DNA of 64,000 nt from Desulfobaculum xiamenense (GTDB lineage Bacteria > Desulfobacterota > Desulfovibrionia > Desulfovibrionales > Desulfovibrionaceae). Shown here one piece after another: positions 62,047 to 64,000 of the stretch (the first letter of the stretch is position 1; every line of letters starts with the position of its first letter). The notes under the pieces were generated by a model, which made no database searches, was not told the origin of the DNA, and worked only from the letters and a program-made list of their open reading frames with translations. The stretch is from NCBI RefSeq assembly GCF_011927665.1, contig NZ_JAATJA010000001.1:787019-851018 (forward strand), read 5' to 3'. The position numbers and the translations under genes are program-made.

Positions 62047-64000
62047 CTAGTCCACATCGCCAATGTCGGCGTTCAGCCGATAGGCCCGCACCATCGGTCC
62101 GCGATCCACCACGAGGGTGAAATACGGCTCGAAATCCGCCGGGTCGCCAAGCAGCATCCGCGTCATGAGCGCACCGTACGCCGTGCCGTCCATGTAGAGC
62201 ATCTCGCCGGTCCGCTCGTCCGCCACCACATGTCCCTGCCTGCCCGTGGGCCACGAGTGGCGGCGCAGCCGCCCCCTTTCGTCCACCATATCCAGCGAGG
62301 TCAAATGAACCTCGGAGCCGGAATCCGTGAAGGCTATGCCGCGTTGCAGGTCAAAACGCACGCCCTCGCCCACGCGCCGGCTGCGCCCCGCGCCCGCCGG
62401 ACCAGACGCCAGGTTCCACAGCCCGAAACGCGTGATCCACGAGGCGATGCGCAGGTTCTCCCACGACACCACGAAATACTGCTCGGGCAGCTTGTCCGGC
62501 CATGGCCTACGACGCACGGCAAGGCTGCGGACGAAATCCTCCGCCCCACGCGGCCCCATCGCGGCCAGTTCCTCGACGGGATTGTAGGGATAGAGTTCCG
62601 GCCGAACGCCCGGCAACGCGACGACGCCCGCCGCACGGGCACGCTGCGCCTGCGCGGCGCGCCCGGCGGCCATGAAGCGCATAATCTGCCACGCCTGCAA
62701 TGGCGAGGGCGTGGTGTGCACCTTCGCCAGCGGATACAGGAAGTCCCCTTCCTGCCGCGCTCCGTCGCCAAAGGTTTCGCGACCTGCATAATACTGCGCC
62801 GCATAGCCGAAGTCCCACCACTGCCACAGTTCGGCGTCGGGCTTTGCCATACGCCCGATGTCCCGCAACGTCTGCGCGTAGGCGGGGCTGAGCACCGGAA
62901 TGGGGCGATAGCCGCCAAGATTCCAGGCCAACGGCAGCACGGCGAGGCAGGAAATCCCAGCCTGAAACACCCAGCGCGTCGCCCGGCGGTCACGGTAGGC
63001 ACGTGCGGCGACGTCCGCCAGCCAGCCGAGGCCAAGCCCGAGGGCCACACCGGAATACATGGTGAACCGCGTGCCGAGCCAGTATCCGGACAAGCCCATG
63101 CCAAGAAACGGCAAAAGCATGATCGCGACGGGCCTGCGCAGGACCAACCACAGATACCCAGCCACACCGGCCAGCGCCACGCTCCAGTGCCCGGCCATGT
63201 ACATGAGCAGTCGCGCCGGTTCGGGGCGCGTCGCCTCGCGGACGCTGACGATAACCGAGGGCAGGTTCAGTCCGCCCCATGCCCTGCGCACAGCCTCGTC
63301 CACCGGTCCCATGCCCAGATACTTCGCGGCGATGGTCGCGATCTCCGCCACCTCGGCCCGCCGGGTGACGAGCATCCCCGTCACCGCCAGCAAAAGACCA
63401 ACGAGTGCGGCCATCCGCACCCGTCCATGAATCAGTTCCGGCCGCATCCATACGACGGCGGCACCGCACGCAAACAGAGGCCACGACCATGGCCCAAGAA
63501 GCCACGAACCCACCGCACCGCCAACGGCAAGCACGACATGCCAACGCATTCCGGGCCGGGCCAGAACCAGCCCCGCAAGGCCGCAGAATCCGCACAGCGC
63601 CATGCCCACGGCGAATCCGGAGCCGTAGAACCACGTGTAGAGCCACAGACCGACGCCAACGGCCAGCCCGCCCGCAGGCAGGCGCGACGCATCAGCCGGT
63701 AGGGATTCGGAGGTATCGGCGGGCCTCCACGTCTCCCGCACGAGCGGCGCAAGGAGCGTCAGAAGCCCGGCCGCCACGCACAGCGGCAGGAACAGCGTGA
63801 GGATATCCGTATCGCAAAAGCCCACGCGGGTGCGCATGTAGAATCCGGGCATGGCCGCCGCAGCGATACCCGTGGGCACTCCGGCGGACGGCCCAATAAG
63901 CCGCGCCGCGATGAGACACGCGGGCAATGCGGCAAGGGCGGCGGCAAAGGGCGGAATCCAGAAGGCGACATTACCCATGGCCGCACCGGAAACGGCGGCA
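62047..64000 (-). CDS. STT3/PglB-like oligosaccharyltransferase (5' end outside window)
   Basis: At least 650 residues; the frame stays open through the window edge, so the N-terminus is missing. The visible part has ~10 hydrophobic helices followed by a soluble domain. Conserved OST elements: MRTRVGFCDTDILTLF (the DxD-like second acidic motif), IVSVREATRP (TIxE-like), and LWQWWDFGYAAQYY, the WWDYG catalytic acceptor motif (WWDFGY). It would transfer a lipid-linked glycan to Asn residues of exported proteins in the periplasm. It is 30 kb from the glycan island that might make its substrate. Confidence 0.88.
   Translation of the reverse strand, partial: AAVSGAAMGNVAFWIPPFAAALAALPACLIAARLIGPSAGVPTGIAAAAMPGFYMRTRVGFCDTDILTLFLPLCVAAGLLTLLAPLVRETWRPADTSESLPADASRLPAGGLAVGVGLWLYTWFYGSGFAVGMALCGFCGLAGLVLARPGMRWHVVLAVGGAVGSWLLGPWSWPLFACGAAVVWMRPELIHGRVRMAALVGLLLAVTGMLVTRRAEVAEIATIAAKYLGMGPVDEAVRRAWGGLNLPSVIVSVREATRPEPARLLMYMAGHWSVALAGVAGYLWLVLRRPVAIMLLPFLGMGLSGYWLGTRFTMYSGVALGLGLGWLADVAARAYRDRRATRWVFQAGISCLAVLPLAWNLGGYRPIPVLSPAYAQTLRDIGRMAKPDAELWQWWDFGYAAQYYAGRETFGDGARQEGDFLYPLAKVHTTPSPLQAWQIMRFMAAGRAAQAQRARAAGVVALPGVRPELYPYNPVEELAAMGPRGAEDFVRSLAVRRRPWPDKLPEQYFVVSWENLRIASWITRFGLWNLASGPAGAGRSRRVGEGVRFDLQRGIAFTDSGSEVHLTSLDMVDERGRLRRHSWPTGRQGHVVADERTGEMLYMDGTAYGALMTRMLLGDPADFEPYFTLVVDRGPMVRAYRLNADIGDVD

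Overview
The window looks like a chromosomal stretch from a high-GC, Gram-negative anaerobe, most likely a sulfate-reducing member of the Desulfovibrionaceae. That placement is an inference. It rests on the gene set: a cytosolic CbiK-type cobaltochelatase beside CbiQ/CbiO, an antiporter operon ordered like the Mrp part of membrane-bound hydrogenases, bacterial glycogen genes, a heptosyltransferase-like GT9 enzyme and an STT3/PglB oligosaccharyltransferase. No rRNA, tRNA, phage, IS element or CRISPR array was recognised.

Region 1 (1-32,272) is a surface-glycan island. Apart from two short plus-strand glycosyltransferase genes at the left edge, everything is on the minus strand and reads from about 32.3 kb down to 1 kb. 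The promoter-proximal part (SpsF-like cytidylyltransferase, Gfo/Idh oxidoreductase, DegT aminotransferase, SDR epimerase, GNAT acyltransferase, NeuB-family synthase, AsnB, PseA/WbpG-type amidotransferase) reads as a pathway for a CMP-activated nonulosonic-acid-like sugar with an amidine or amide decoration. The distal part holds decorating or assembling enzymes: three radical SAM/SPASM proteins, several methyltransferases, a second AsnB-like protein, two SGNH hydrolases, a DUF4910-type peptidase-like protein, two large multidomain fusions and glycosyltransferases. Many junctions are 4-base ATGA/GTGA overlaps, so the island behaves as tightly coupled transcription units.

Region 2 (32,273-38,023) holds a low-GC promoter region, pdxA with a clear terminator, a minus-strand glycogen unit (Nudix hydrolase, glgA, a stand-alone CBM48 protein) and, divergently, a GT9 glycosyltransferase. 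It ends in a roughly 305-bp tandem repeat. Region 3 (38,024-43,221) carries a Sua5/YrdC protein and a TrmH-type RNA methyltransferase (coupled, minus strand), a long non-coding stretch, a DASS/SLC13 transporter with unusual signature residues, and a left-handed beta-helix protein.

Region 4 (43,594-51,965) is a ten-gene plus-strand operon. It encodes an Mrp/Mbh-type cation antiporter with three NuoL/M/N-like subunits, a MbhE-MrpB fusion, a small membrane protein and a terminal cNMP-binding-domain protein. It is preceded by a nested hairpin leader and closed by a strong terminator. Region 5 (52,375-55,447) is a nickel/cobalt uptake and corrin set (NikL-like protein, CbiQ, CbiO with a His-rich tail, CbiK) that lacks a recognisable CbiM/NikM substrate-binding subunit. 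Region 6 (55,697-64,000) contains a DUF486 membrane protein, a small unknown protein, alpha-glucan phosphorylase (convergent across a 38-bp perfect palindrome), a dut-argD-prmA plus-strand group, and a convergent STT3/PglB oligosaccharyltransferase cut by the window end.

The most promising candidate for an undescribed system is the glycan island: a nonulosonic-acid route without an identifiable PseG/NeuC-like hydrolase, joined to an unusually dense set of fused and unassigned tailoring enzymes.
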